DNA of 64,000 nucleotides from SCN-70-22 sp046327755 (lineage in GTDB: Bacteria > Gemmatimonadota > Gemmatimonadetes > Gemmatimonadales > Gemmatimonadaceae): positions 62,001-126,000 of the forward strand of contig JAXLXW010000008.1 of the NCBI GenBank assembly GCA_046327755.1, written 5' to 3'. The translations under genes were made by a program, and so were the position numbers. The notes beneath the pieces are model-generated. The model was not told the DNA's origin. It ran no database searches and saw nothing but the letters and a program-made list of their open reading frames with translations. Positions 16,186-24,423 of the stretch are shown piece after piece. Position 1 is the first letter of the stretch, and every line of letters starts with the position of its first letter.

Positions 16186-18153
16186 ATGCCGATCGCCCGC
16201 CCTCACCGCGCGCCCTTTGCCCGCGCGACCGCTGTCGCCCTCGCCCTCGCCGCCCTGCCGCTGGCGATCGGCTCGCAGCAGGGCGCCCCGACCTACGACC
16301 TCATCCTCCGCGGCGGGACGGTGGTCGACGGGACCGGCGCGGCCCGGCGACGCGCCGACGTGGCGATCAATGGAGCCTACATCGCGAGTGTCGGTGACCT
16401 GTCGCGCGCCAAGGGGCGCGACGAGATCGACGTGCGCGGGCTCTTCGTCGCACCGGGCTTCCTCAACATCCACTCCCACGCCAACCCCGGCGTCCTCCCG
16501 ACCGCGGAGAACATGCTCACGCAGGGAGTGACGACCGAACTGCTCAACGCCGACGGGAGCGGCGCCCCCGACATCGGGCAACAGCTCTCGGCGCTGGAGA
16601 AGGCGGGCCTCGCCGTGAACGTCGCGGCGAGCGCCCCGTTCAACTCGGCGTGGGCCTCGGTGATGGGGATGTCGGACCGGCGCCCCACGCCGGATGACAT
16701 CGCCAAGGTGTCGGCGCTGGTGACGGCCAACCTCGAACGCGGCGCGTACGGCGTCGCGGCGGGCCTCGACTACAAACCCGCCTATTTCTCCACCACCGAC
16801 GAGGTCATCCGCATCCTGCAGCCCACGCGTCCGTGGCGCTCCTTCTTCCCCAACCACGACCGCCTAACGCCGGAGTCCGGCTACTCATCGCGCAAGGGCA
16901 TGGAGGAGACGATGGCGATCGGGAACGCGACGGGGCTCCTCCCGGTCTTCACGCACATGAAGGCGCAGGGGCACGAACGCGGCACCTCCCCGGCCGTCGT
17001 CGCCTGGATGGACTCGTCGCTGCGCGCCGGCCACCCGGTGGCGGCCGACATCTATCCGTACCTCGCCGGGCAGACCGCACTCGCCGCGCTGATCATCCCC
17101 GGCTGGGCGCAGGACGGTGGCGTCGCGAAGATGCGCGAACGGTTCAAGGACGCCGAGCAGCGCGCGCGCATCATCAAGGAATCCAACGATGCGATCACTG
17201 CACGCTTCGCCGGCGCCGACGGCATCCTCCTCAACGAGACGGGGCGCCGCATCTCCGACATCATGAAGGAACGGAACCTCGCGACCCCCGGTGAGGCGGT
17301 GGTCTCGGTCCTCGAGACGGAGTTCCCCTCGATGATCGCGACGTTTGGCGCCGAGCAGGATCTCGTGCGCTTCCTGCAGCACCCCGACATCGCCGTGGCG
17401 TGCGACTGCGGGGCGTGGAAGGAGACCAAGGCGCATCCACGTGGCTTCGGCACGTTCCCGCGCGTCCTGGGGCGTTACGTGCGCGAACAGAAGGCGCTCA
17501 CGTGGGAGAATGCCGTGCGCAAGATGACGGGACTCCCCGCGGCGATCATGGGACTCGCCGACCGTGGGCTCGTGGCGCCAGGGATGTTCGCCGACCTCGC
17601 CGTCTTCGACACGGCGACGGTGATCGACCACGCGACGTACGAGAAGTCCGATGCACTGTCCGACGGGATGCGCGTGGTGGTGGTGAATGGTGTCGTGGCG
17701 CTCCGGGATGGAAAGGTGACCGGTGCGCGCGGCGGGCGGGCCCTCCGCCGCACCTCGCATGAGCCGAGCAGGCTGCAGCGCCTGACGATGGCCCGGCGTG
17801 TGACGGCGACGGGAACGCTCGACTCCGCCGCGGGGCCACGCATCGTCTCCGTCGCGCTGTCACAGGGCGCATCCGCCACCGCCGCGACCGGCTCCGTGCG
17901 GCTGACGGGTGGCGGCGTGACGCTGCAGTCCGTCTCGTTAGGGACGCTCCAGGTGGCGCCGCGCTGGGCGAGCATCACGGGGATCGCCCGCATCAGCGGG
18001 GCGACCGACCTCGACGGCCTGCGCGCCTTTAGCCTCATCATCGACGCCGCCGACCCCATGGCCGATGGCGCGCCGACCACGGTCGAGCTTCGCCTCGAGG
18101 GAATGGCACCGTCACGCGGCCGCCTCTCGAAGGCGGCGCAGGTGGTGCCGTAG
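16186..18153 (+). CDS. Exported D-aminoacylase/N-acyl-D-amino-acid deacylase-like amidohydrolase
   Basis: 655 residues, start at ATG 16186 opening a signal peptide (ATAVALALAALPLAIGSQQG). Residues about 40-540 are a D-aminoacylase-type amidohydrolase: YDLILRGGTVVDGTG, metal-site HxH at His96/His98 in LNIHSHANPG, FTHMKAQGHERG, ATFGAEQD and the family C-terminal block HPRGFGTFPRVLGRYVREQK. Known members release D-amino acids or process N-acyl-amino acids with zinc. The usual HTHxD is HSHAN here. The last 120 residues (from about TMARRVTATG) form an extra beta-rich domain that I cannot assign. Followed by an aldo/keto reductase 87 bases on. Confidence 0.87.
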   Translation: MPIARPHRAPFARATAVALALAALPLAIGSQQGAPTYDLILRGGTVVDGTGAARRRADVAINGAYIASVGDLSRAKGRDEIDVRGLFVAPGFLNIHSHANPGVLPTAENMLTQGVTTELLNADGSGAPDIGQQLSALEKAGLAVNVAASAPFNSAWASVMGMSDRRPTPDDIAKVSALVTANLERGAYGVAAGLDYKPAYFSTTDEVIRILQPTRPWRSFFPNHDRLTPESGYSSRKGMEETMAIGNATGLLPVFTHMKAQGHERGTSPAVVAWMDSSLRAGHPVAADIYPYLAGQTALAALIIPGWAQDGGVAKMRERFKDAEQRARIIKESNDAITARFAGADGILLNETGRRISDIMKERNLATPGEAVVSVLETEFPSMIATFGAEQDLVRFLQHPDIAVACDCGAWKETKAHPRGFGTFPRVLGRYVREQKALTWENAVRKMTGLPAAIMGLADRGLVAPGMFADLAVFDTATVIDHATYEKSDALSDGMRVVVVNGVVALRDGKVTGARGGRALRRTSHEPSRLQRLTMARRVTATGTLDSAAGPRIVSVALSQGASATAATGSVRLTGGGVTLQSVSLGTLQVAPRWASITGIARISGATDLDGLRAFSLIIDAADPMADGAPTTVELRLEGMAPSRGRLSKAAQVVP

Positions 18154-18240
18154 GGCATCTCCCCCAGCGTCCGTCCCATCCGGTGCGTACCATTGTGCTT
18201 TCCTTGTCCCTCCCCCAACAGGACACCCGGAGCGCACCCG

Positions 18241-19230
18241 ATGCTGAACCGTCGCGCATGGCTTCGTACGGCCGCTGGAAGCGGCGCCGCCCTCGCCCTA
18301 ACGCCAGGGCTCATGCGGGCACTCGAGTCGCTTGGCGCGGGCGCTGGGGCCCAAGGCACGCTCCTCAGGAAGGCGATCCCCGCCACCGGTGAGCTTCTCC
18401 CGGTCATCGGACTGGGGAGCTCGGCGACCTTCGCCACCGTCGCCCGCAGCGAGGAGGTGTCCGCGCTCAAGGAGGTCTTCCAGGTCATGGCGGAGCGGGG
18501 GGCGACGCTGTTCGACACCGCCCCGGGCTATGGCGTGTCCGAGCAGGTCGCGGGGCAGATCGTCAACGAGCTCGGGATCGCCGGGAAGATGTTCTGGGCC
18601 ACGAAGCTCAACGCGGCGGGGCGCGGGGGCGGGACGACGGACCCGGCGGCCGCGCGCGCGCAGGTGGAGCAGTCGTTCGAGCGCCTCAAGCGTCCGAAGA
18701 TCGACCTGATCCAGGTGCACAACATGTCCGACGTCCCCACCCAGCTCGGCGTCCTCAAGGAGTACAAGAAGGAGGGGCGGGTGAAGTACATCGGCGTCAC
18801 CACGACGTTCGAGCCGCAGTACCCCGGGCTCATCGAGGTGATGAAGAGCGAGCCGCTCGACTTCATCGGGATCGACTACGCCGCCGACAACCGCCAGGTG
18901 GAAGAGGTCATCCTCCCGCTGGCGCAGGAGCGGAAGATGGCGGTGCTGGCGTACGCGCCGTTCGGGCGCACGTCGCTCTTCCGCCGCATCGGCGACCGCC
19001 CGCTCCCCGACTGGGCCAGGGACGTCGACGCGACGACCTGGGCGCAGCTCCTTCTCAAGTGGGTCGTCTCGCACCCGGCCATCACGGCCGTCACGCCGGC
19101 GACGTCGCAGGCGAAGCACATGATCGACAACATCGGCGGCGGGATCGGCCGGTTGCCGTCGCCGGCGCAGCGAAAGGCGCTGGCAGATTTCGTCGATGCC
19201 CTTCCCCCGGCCCCGGCCCGCACGCGATGA
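18241..19230 (+). CDS. Tat-exported aldo/keto reductase
   Basis: 329 residues. The start at 18241 gives MLNRRAWLRTAAGSGAALALTPG, a twin-arginine signal (RRAWLR) suggesting folded export with cofactor. The catalytic tetrad of the aldo/keto reductase barrel is complete: Asp92 and Tyr97 in FDTAPGYG, Lys122 in WATKLN and His160 in IQVHNMSD. The substrate is unknown; Tat-dependent aldo/keto reductases are often found with sugar-acting periplasmic enzymes. Lies between the amidohydrolase and the carrier gene, same strand. Confidence 0.9.
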   Translation: MLNRRAWLRTAAGSGAALALTPGLMRALESLGAGAGAQGTLLRKAIPATGELLPVIGLGSSATFATVARSEEVSALKEVFQVMAERGATLFDTAPGYGVSEQVAGQIVNELGIAGKMFWATKLNAAGRGGGTTDPAAARAQVEQSFERLKRPKIDLIQVHNMSDVPTQLGVLKEYKKEGRVKYIGVTTTFEPQYPGLIEVMKSEPLDFIGIDYAADNRQVEEVILPLAQERKMAVLAYAPFGRTSLFRRIGDRPLPDWARDVDATTWAQLLLKWVVSHPAITAVTPATSQAKHMIDNIGGGIGRLPSPAQRKALADFVDALPPAPARTR

Positions 19231-19359
19231 TCTTGCCGCGCTGGTGACACCGCCTGTCGACGGGGCGCGTAGGCACCAGCGCACTCGATGTTCGCCGGCC
19301 CGTCGCGCGGCGCTCGTTGCACCCCTCGACAACGTTCACACGAGCGACAGGTACGGATC

Positions 19360-20724
19360 ATGAGCACTTCGAACGGACTCGCGGCACGATTGCGCGCCGC
19401 GGTCGGCGCCCGCGAGGGCGAGGGAGCCGTCCTCCTCTGGGCGACGGCCTATCACTTCCTCGTCCTCTGCGCCTACTACGTCATTCGCCCCATCCGTGAC
19501 GACATCGGCGCCGCCAGCGGCGCGGAGAAGCTCGCGTGGCTCTTCACGGGGACGATGGCCGGGATGCTCGCCGTGCACCCGTTGTACACCGCGCTCGTCA
19601 CGCGCCTCACGCGCAAGCGCTTCGTGTCGTACGCCTACCGCTTCTTCGCGCTCAACCTCGTCGCCTTCTTCCTGTACTTCCGCGTCGCCGACCCCAAGGA
19701 GGCCATCTGGGCGGGGCGCGTCTTCTTCATCTGGACCAGCATCTTCAACCTGTTCGTCGTCTCGGTCTTCTGGTCGCTCGTCACCGACCTCTTTCGCCCG
19801 GGCCAGGGAAAGCGCCTCTTCGGCTTCGTGGCCGTGGGCGGAACGTTAGGCGCCATGCTCGGCGCCACCATCACGTCGTCGCTGATTGGCGTGGTGGGGA
19901 GCGTGGGGCTGATGCTCGTCTCCGCGGTGATCCTCGAGCTGGCGGTGCAGGCGGCGAGTGTGCTCGACCGGCACGAGGCGTCGATGCGCGAAGCCGCGGC
20001 CGCCGAAGGCGGGCGCGTGGCCGGCGCCAGCCGCGACGCGTCGCAGGAGGTCATCGGCGGCGGCGTGCTGGACGGGATCAAGCACATCTTCACCTCGCCG
20101 TATCTCCTCGGCGTGGCGACGCTCATCCTCTTCTACACCATCTCGTCCACCTTCCTGTACTTCCAGCAGGCGGACATCGTGAAGGCCGCCTTTGGCGAGG
20201 ATCGCGAGTCACGCACGCGCGTCTTCGCCAACATGGACCTCATCACGAACGGCCTCACCCTCATCGCCCAGTTGTTCCTGACGGGGCGCGTGATGAAGTG
20301 GCTCGGCGTGGGGGTCGCGCTGGCCTTCCTCCCCGTGCTCACGCTCGTCGGCTTCGGGATCCTGGGGATCGCGCCGGTGCTGTCGGTGCTCATCGTCTTC
20401 CAGGTGGCGCGCCGCGCCGGCAACTTCGCCATCCAGCGCCCCGGGCGCGAGGCGCTCTTCACCGTCCTCCCGCGCACCGACAAGTACAAGGCGAAGAACT
20501 TCAGTGACACCTTCGTCTATCGCCTGGGCGACCAGGTGGGCGCGTGGGCCTATGCGGGGATGGCGGTCTTCGGCCTCACCGCCTCGGGGCTCGCCTTCAC
20601 GATGGTCCCGTTTTCGGCGCTCTGGTTGCTCCTGACGGTGTGGCTCGGCAAGCAGTACACCCGGCGCGAGCAGGGCGCGACCGACGGCGCCAGAAACGCG
20701 GCCGCCGCGGTCGCCGGCGCCTGA
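19360..20724 (+). CDS. MFS/ADP-ATP-translocase-like (NTP/NDP exchange) transporter
   Basis: 454 residues with about 12 hydrophobic segments, starting at ATG 19360 (an earlier in-frame start gives an implausible extension). LLWATAYHFLVLCAYYVIRPIRDDIGA, VTDLFRPGQGKRLFGFVAVGGTLGA and RPGREALFTVLPRTDKYKAKNF are typical of the Npt1/Npt2-like translocase superfamily branch present in many free-living bacteria, where substrates are mostly unknown. Nucleotide exchange should not be assumed. Ends just before a strong hairpin shared with the convergent transporter at 20831. Confidence 0.8.
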   Translation: MSTSNGLAARLRAAVGAREGEGAVLLWATAYHFLVLCAYYVIRPIRDDIGAASGAEKLAWLFTGTMAGMLAVHPLYTALVTRLTRKRFVSYAYRFFALNLVAFFLYFRVADPKEAIWAGRVFFIWTSIFNLFVVSVFWSLVTDLFRPGQGKRLFGFVAVGGTLGAMLGATITSSLIGVVGSVGLMLVSAVILELAVQAASVLDRHEASMREAAAAEGGRVAGASRDASQEVIGGGVLDGIKHIFTSPYLLGVATLILFYTISSTFLYFQQADIVKAAFGEDRESRTRVFANMDLITNGLTLIAQLFLTGRVMKWLGVGVALAFLPVLTLVGFGILGIAPVLSVLIVFQVARRAGNFAIQRPGREALFTVLPRTDKYKAKNFSDTFVYRLGDQVGAWAYAGMAVFGLTASGLAFTMVPFSALWLLLTVWLGKQYTRREQGATDGARNAAAAVAGA

Positions 20725-20771
20725 CGAGGCGCCTGACGAGGCGCCACTCGCGGCGCACCACGCACAACGAC

Positions 20772-20799
20772 CGAGGGCGCCCTTCGCGGGGCGCCCTCG
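20772..20799. terminator. Bidirectional terminator hairpin between convergent transporter genes
   Basis: CGAGGGCGCCC (20772-20782) pairs perfectly with GGGCGCCCTCG (20789-20799) around TTCGCG. An 11-bp GC stem placed between two convergent stops. A short direct duplication (TGACGAGGCGCC twice, 20722-20745) precedes it. Confidence 0.75.
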
Positions 20800-20830
20800 T
20801 CGTACGCGAGACCGCCGAGCGCAGCGCGCG

Positions 20831-22189
20831 CTATGCCTGCTCCTTCGGCGGCGCCAGCTTCACGAACAGCACCGCCACCGCCGCACAGATCAGCAACGCA
20901 CCAGCCAACCGGATCACGTTCTCCGGGTTCCCGCCCAACAACGACTTGTAGTACAGCGGAAGCGTGAAGATCTGGATCATCATGGGGATCACGATGAACA
21001 TGTTGAAGATCCCCATGTAGACGCCGACGCGCTCCTGCGGGATGCTCCCGGCAAGCATCACGTACGGGTTCCCCATGATGGACGCCCAGGCGAGCCCCAC
21101 CCCGACCATCGGGACAAAGAGGAGTGCCCGGTCGTGGATGGCAGGGATCGACAGCATCGCGATCCCGGCCAGCGTGAGGCAGATGGCGTGCATCACCTTG
21201 GGGCCGAATCGCTTGGTGAACGGCACCATCGCGAACGCCGCCACGAAGGCGACGAAGTTGTAGAAGCCGCCGATGCGCCCGTTGATGAGCCCCGCCTCGC
21301 GGAAGCCGTGCGTGCTCGCATCGGACGACCCGAACAGCGTCACCGCGAGCGAGAGGACGATGTACTGCCAGTAGCAGAACATCGCGTACCACTGGAAGAG
21401 CTTCATCACCGCCAGCTGCTTCATCGCCGTCGGCATCTCGCGGAACGCCTCGGCCACCTCCGACAGCGCGGCCCCGAAGCCGCGCGGGAGCGCCTCGATG
21501 CGCCGGCGCTCCTCGTCGGTGAGGGGGAGTTCCGGCGTCGTCCGCACCGTGATGAGGATCGACGAGATCGAGAAGACGGCGCCGATGAGGAAGGCCCAGA
21601 CGGTGATCCACGGAATGCCGCGCCCATTCACCGCATCGCCGTTCATCCCGAAGGCGACGAGGAGTGAAGGCGTGAGGTAGCTGAGCGTTTGCCCCAGCCC
21701 GGTGAAGGCGCTCTGCGTGAGGAAGCCTATGGAGTGCTGCGAGGCATCGAGCCGGTCGCTCACGAAGGCGCGGTACGGCTCCATCGTGATGTTGTTCGCC
21801 GCGTCGAGCACCCAGAGGAGCCCCGCCGCCATCCACAGCGCCTGCGAGAACGGCATCGCGAAGAGCGCCAGCGAGCAGAGGACCGCCCCCACGAGGAAGA
21901 ACGGCGTCCGCCGCCCGCGCGGGGAGAGCGTCCGGTCGCTCATCGCCCCCACGATGGGCTGCACGAGGAGCCCCGTCATCGGCCCCGCCAGCCACAGGAG
22001 GGGGAGCGAGGCCTCGTCGGCGCCGAGGTACTTGTAGATCGGGCTCATGTTCCCCTGCTGCAGCCCGAAGCTGTACTGGATGCCGAAGAAGCCGACGTTC
22101 ATGTTCACGATCTGCCAGAACGAAAGCCTCGGCCTGGCCACATGGCGGCTTGCGGGAACGTCCCCGATGTTCGATGCTGCTCCTGCCAC
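20831..22189 (-). CDS. MFS sugar:cation symporter, GPH/SLC45-like (second copy)
   Basis: 452 residues, about 12 membrane segments, clearly paralogous to the protein at 5591-6955: FGIQYSFGLQQGNMSPIYKYLG, MTGLLVQPIVGAMSDRT, RRTPFFLVGAVL and NNITMEPYRAFVSDRL align segment by segment. The start is GTG 22189, set by GGAGG eight bases upstream on the mRNA. Probably imports a disaccharide or oligosaccharide. It is divergent from the glycosidase-like gene at 22258 with only 68 bases between starts, so they likely share regulation and substrate. Confidence 0.88.
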   Translation of the reverse strand: MAGAASNIGDVPASRHVARPRLSFWQIVNMNVGFFGIQYSFGLQQGNMSPIYKYLGADEASLPLLWLAGPMTGLLVQPIVGAMSDRTLSPRGRRTPFFLVGAVLCSLALFAMPFSQALWMAAGLLWVLDAANNITMEPYRAFVSDRLDASQHSIGFLTQSAFTGLGQTLSYLTPSLLVAFGMNGDAVNGRGIPWITVWAFLIGAVFSISSILITVRTTPELPLTDEERRRIEALPRGFGAALSEVAEAFREMPTAMKQLAVMKLFQWYAMFCYWQYIVLSLAVTLFGSSDASTHGFREAGLINGRIGGFYNFVAFVAAFAMVPFTKRFGPKVMHAICLTLAGIAMLSIPAIHDRALLFVPMVGVGLAWASIMGNPYVMLAGSIPQERVGVYMGIFNMFIVIPMMIQIFTLPLYYKSLLGGNPENVIRLAGALLICAAVAVLFVKLAPPKEQA

Positions 22190-22257
22190 TGGTGTATCCT
22201 CCTACCGCCTGTGGGTTTGGTCCTGCCTCATCCCGCCCTGACACCGTCGACACCCTC

Positions 22258-23406
22258 GTGACATCGCTCCCCTCATTGGAGGCCGAGTCGCTGGCACTGC
22301 TGCGCGACCTGTGCGGCCCGCACGGGATCCACGCGTCGCGCGCCACCACCGCCAACTACCGCGCCGTGTTTGCCCGCGACGCCGTGATGGCGGGGGTCGC
22401 CGGGCTCCTCCTGCGCGACCCGGTGGTGACCGGGGGGCTCGTCCGCACGCTCGAGCACCTCCGCCAGTTGCAAGGCACCGAAGGACAGGTCCCCTCCAAC
22501 TTCGAGATGCGAGACGCCGGCCCGCACGTCTCGTTCGGGACGCTGGCCCCGCGCCTCGACGCCGCCACCTGGTACCTCGTGGGCGTTGCGCTCGCCGCCC
22601 GCGCCGGCGCCATCGACGCCGCCGCGTACCGCGAGAGCGTCGAGCGCGCCGTGCACTGCCTGCAGGCCATCGAGTACAACGGGCGTCACCTGCTGTATGT
22701 CCCCACCGGCGGCAACTGGGCCGACGAGTACATCTTCGAGGGATACATCCTGTACGACCAGGTGCTGCGCGCCTGGGCGTTGCGACTGCTGGCGGCGACG
22801 TATGATGTGCCGGCGTGGCACGACAAGGCCGGGCACATCGCCGACGCCATCTCCGAACGATTCTTCGCCAGCGAGAAGGAGGGCGCGCAGGCGCCCATCG
22901 CCGCCTACACCCCCGTGCGCCGCTTCGAGATGTTCGACCTGGCCGCCTGCGCGCTCCTCGCCACCTCCGGCATCGCGCCGCAGCGCGCCCGCCAGGCGCT
23001 GGCCTGGATCGACGAGGCCTTCCTTGCGCAGGGCGCGCTCCCGCCGGCCTTCGACCCGGTCATCGAGGAAGGCGACGCGGACTGGCCGGCGCTCCGGCGC
23101 TACCACCTGCACGACTTCCGCAACCGCCCGCACGAGTACCACAACGGCGGCATCTGGCCCATCTGGTTGGGATGGCTGGCGCTGGGACAGGCGCAGGTGC
23201 ACGACGCGCCTCACGAGCCGCTCACCCGCTTGCGCGACATCGCCCGCCGCGCGTTAGGCGCGGCGAATGGCTTCGCCTTCGAGGAGTACCTGCACGGGCG
23301 CACTGGCGCCGCACTCGGCACGCCACACATGGCGTACACGGCGACCGGGATCCTCTTCCTCCACCTCGCGGGCTCCAGCGCCCAGCGCGAACTCCTCGGC
23401 AGATGA
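22258..23406 (+). CDS. (alpha/alpha)6-barrel glycosidase-like protein (GH100/debranching-like)
   Basis: 382 residues from GTG 22258; longer in-frame readings would overlap the divergent promoter. No signal peptide, so cytoplasmic. Sequence blocks NYRAVFARDAVMAGVAGLLL, QVPSNFEMRDAG, YVPTGGNWADEYIFEGYILYDQVLRAWALRLL and HEYHNGGIWPIWLGWLALG suit a six-hairpin glycosidase of the GH100 invertase or amylo-1,6-glucosidase type, with candidate acidic residues in ARDAV and NWADEY. I cannot fix the family. Flanked by a sugar symporter (divergent) and overlapped by a P-loop kinase gene (ATGA), suggesting import, hydrolysis or phosphorolysis, then phosphorylation. Confidence 0.7.
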   Translation: MTSLPSLEAESLALLRDLCGPHGIHASRATTANYRAVFARDAVMAGVAGLLLRDPVVTGGLVRTLEHLRQLQGTEGQVPSNFEMRDAGPHVSFGTLAPRLDAATWYLVGVALAARAGAIDAAAYRESVERAVHCLQAIEYNGRHLLYVPTGGNWADEYIFEGYILYDQVLRAWALRLLAATYDVPAWHDKAGHIADAISERFFASEKEGAQAPIAAYTPVRRFEMFDLAACALLATSGIAPQRARQALAWIDEAFLAQGALPPAFDPVIEEGDADWPALRRYHLHDFRNRPHEYHNGGIWPIWLGWLALGQAQVHDAPHEPLTRLRDIARRALGAANGFAFEEYLHGRTGAALGTPHMAYTATGILFLHLAGSSAQRELLGR

Positions 23407-24056
23407 CCAACGCCGACCGCTACAACCTCTCCCCCGACTCGCTCGAGCGCGCCCGCCGCATCATCGAGATCCTGCGCGCCGACTTCGGGCTCGCCCCCGG
23501 GAAGAAGCTCGTGGTCGGCGTCGCCGGCGAGTCGGGGAGCGGCAAGTCGGTCGCCGCGTCGTCGCTGGCGCAGGAGCTGGGGCACGCCGGCTTCCGCGCC
23601 GCGGTCCTCTACCAGGACGACTACTTCGTGCGTCCGCCGCGCACCAACCACGACTTCCGGCTCCTCGACATCCACGCCAACGTGGGGCCGCAGGAGGTGC
23701 AGCTCGACCTCATCACGGAGCACATCGCGGCCTTTCGCGAGGGGCGCGACGTCGTGGGACCGCTCGTCGACTACCCGGGCAATCGCTTCGTGACGCAGCC
23801 ACTCGCCCTGTCGGGCGCCGACGTGCTGGTGGTGGAAGGGACGTACGTCCTCGGGCTGCGCGACCTGGACGTGCGCCTCTTCTGCTCGGCCACGCATGCC
23901 GAGACGCACGAGCGGCGCAAGGCACGGGCGCGCGACGCCGACGACCCGATCATCGAGCGCATCCTCGACATCGAGCACCACCTCATCGCCCCGCAGGGCG
24001 ACGTGGCGGATCTCGTGGTCGACAGCAACTTCCAGCTGCATCGGCGCGCCCGCTAG
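23403..24056 (+). CDS. Uridine kinase/phosphoribulokinase-family P-loop kinase
   Basis: 217 residues. Walker A GESGSGKS at residues 42-49 after KKLVVGVA, then YQDDYFVRPPRTNHDF, DVLVVEGTYVLGLRDLDVRLFCSATHAETHERRKARARD, the layout of uridine-kinase-like enzymes. The start ATG overlaps the preceding stop (ATGA), so it is translationally coupled to the glycosidase-like gene. That coupling makes a sugar or nucleoside released by the neighbour a possible phosphate acceptor, but this is inference; a true uridine kinase would normally not sit here. Convergent with the minus-strand operon end at 24102. Confidence 0.83.
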   Translation: MTNADRYNLSPDSLERARRIIEILRADFGLAPGKKLVVGVAGESGSGKSVAASSLAQELGHAGFRAAVLYQDDYFVRPPRTNHDFRLLDIHANVGPQEVQLDLITEHIAAFREGRDVVGPLVDYPGNRFVTQPLALSGADVLVVEGTYVLGLRDLDVRLFCSATHAETHERRKARARDADDPIIERILDIEHHLIAPQGDVADLVVDSNFQLHRRAR

Positions 24057-24101
24057 CCCCGGGCGCGCACGCGTTGCGACTGACGGCACGGCGCGTGGCG
24101 C

Positions 24102-24404
24102 CTAGTGCTCCAACCCCAGCCGCCGCTCCCGCTCCTCGGTCTCGCGCCCCTCGGGGTCACCCATCGCCCGGCGCGACGTCCCCGATCCATCCTTGCGCCC
24201 GGCGGACCACGCCAGCGCAACGAACAGGAGCCCGAACACCAGCATCACCATCCCCCACAGGAGGTTGATGTTCAGGTTCCCCGACGGGGCGTACATGGCC
24301 GTGTTTCCCTTCGTCGCCAGGCCGAAGCCGGCCAACAGCACTCCGAGTACGGTGAACAACCCGCCGATCGGATACCTGAGGTCCAACGATGCGGAACCGC
24401 TCAT
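24102..24404 (-). CDS. Small two-helix membrane protein next to the sodium/solute symporter
   Basis: 100 residues: short N-terminus, hydrophobic segments at about 13-30 (GGLFTVLGVLLAGFGLAT) and 48-66 (LLWGMVMLVFGLLFVALAW), then a charged tail rich in Arg and Glu. GGAGAG precedes the ATG. It follows the symporter by 19 bases, is the last gene of the long minus-strand operon, and may be an accessory subunit of that transporter. I do not recognise a named family. Confidence 0.75.
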   Translation of the reverse strand: MSGSASLDLRYPIGGLFTVLGVLLAGFGLATKGNTAMYAPSGNLNINLLWGMVMLVFGLLFVALAWSAGRKDGSGTSRRAMGDPEGRETEERERRLGLEH

Positions 24405-24423
24405 GATGGCTCTCCGGTCGGGG

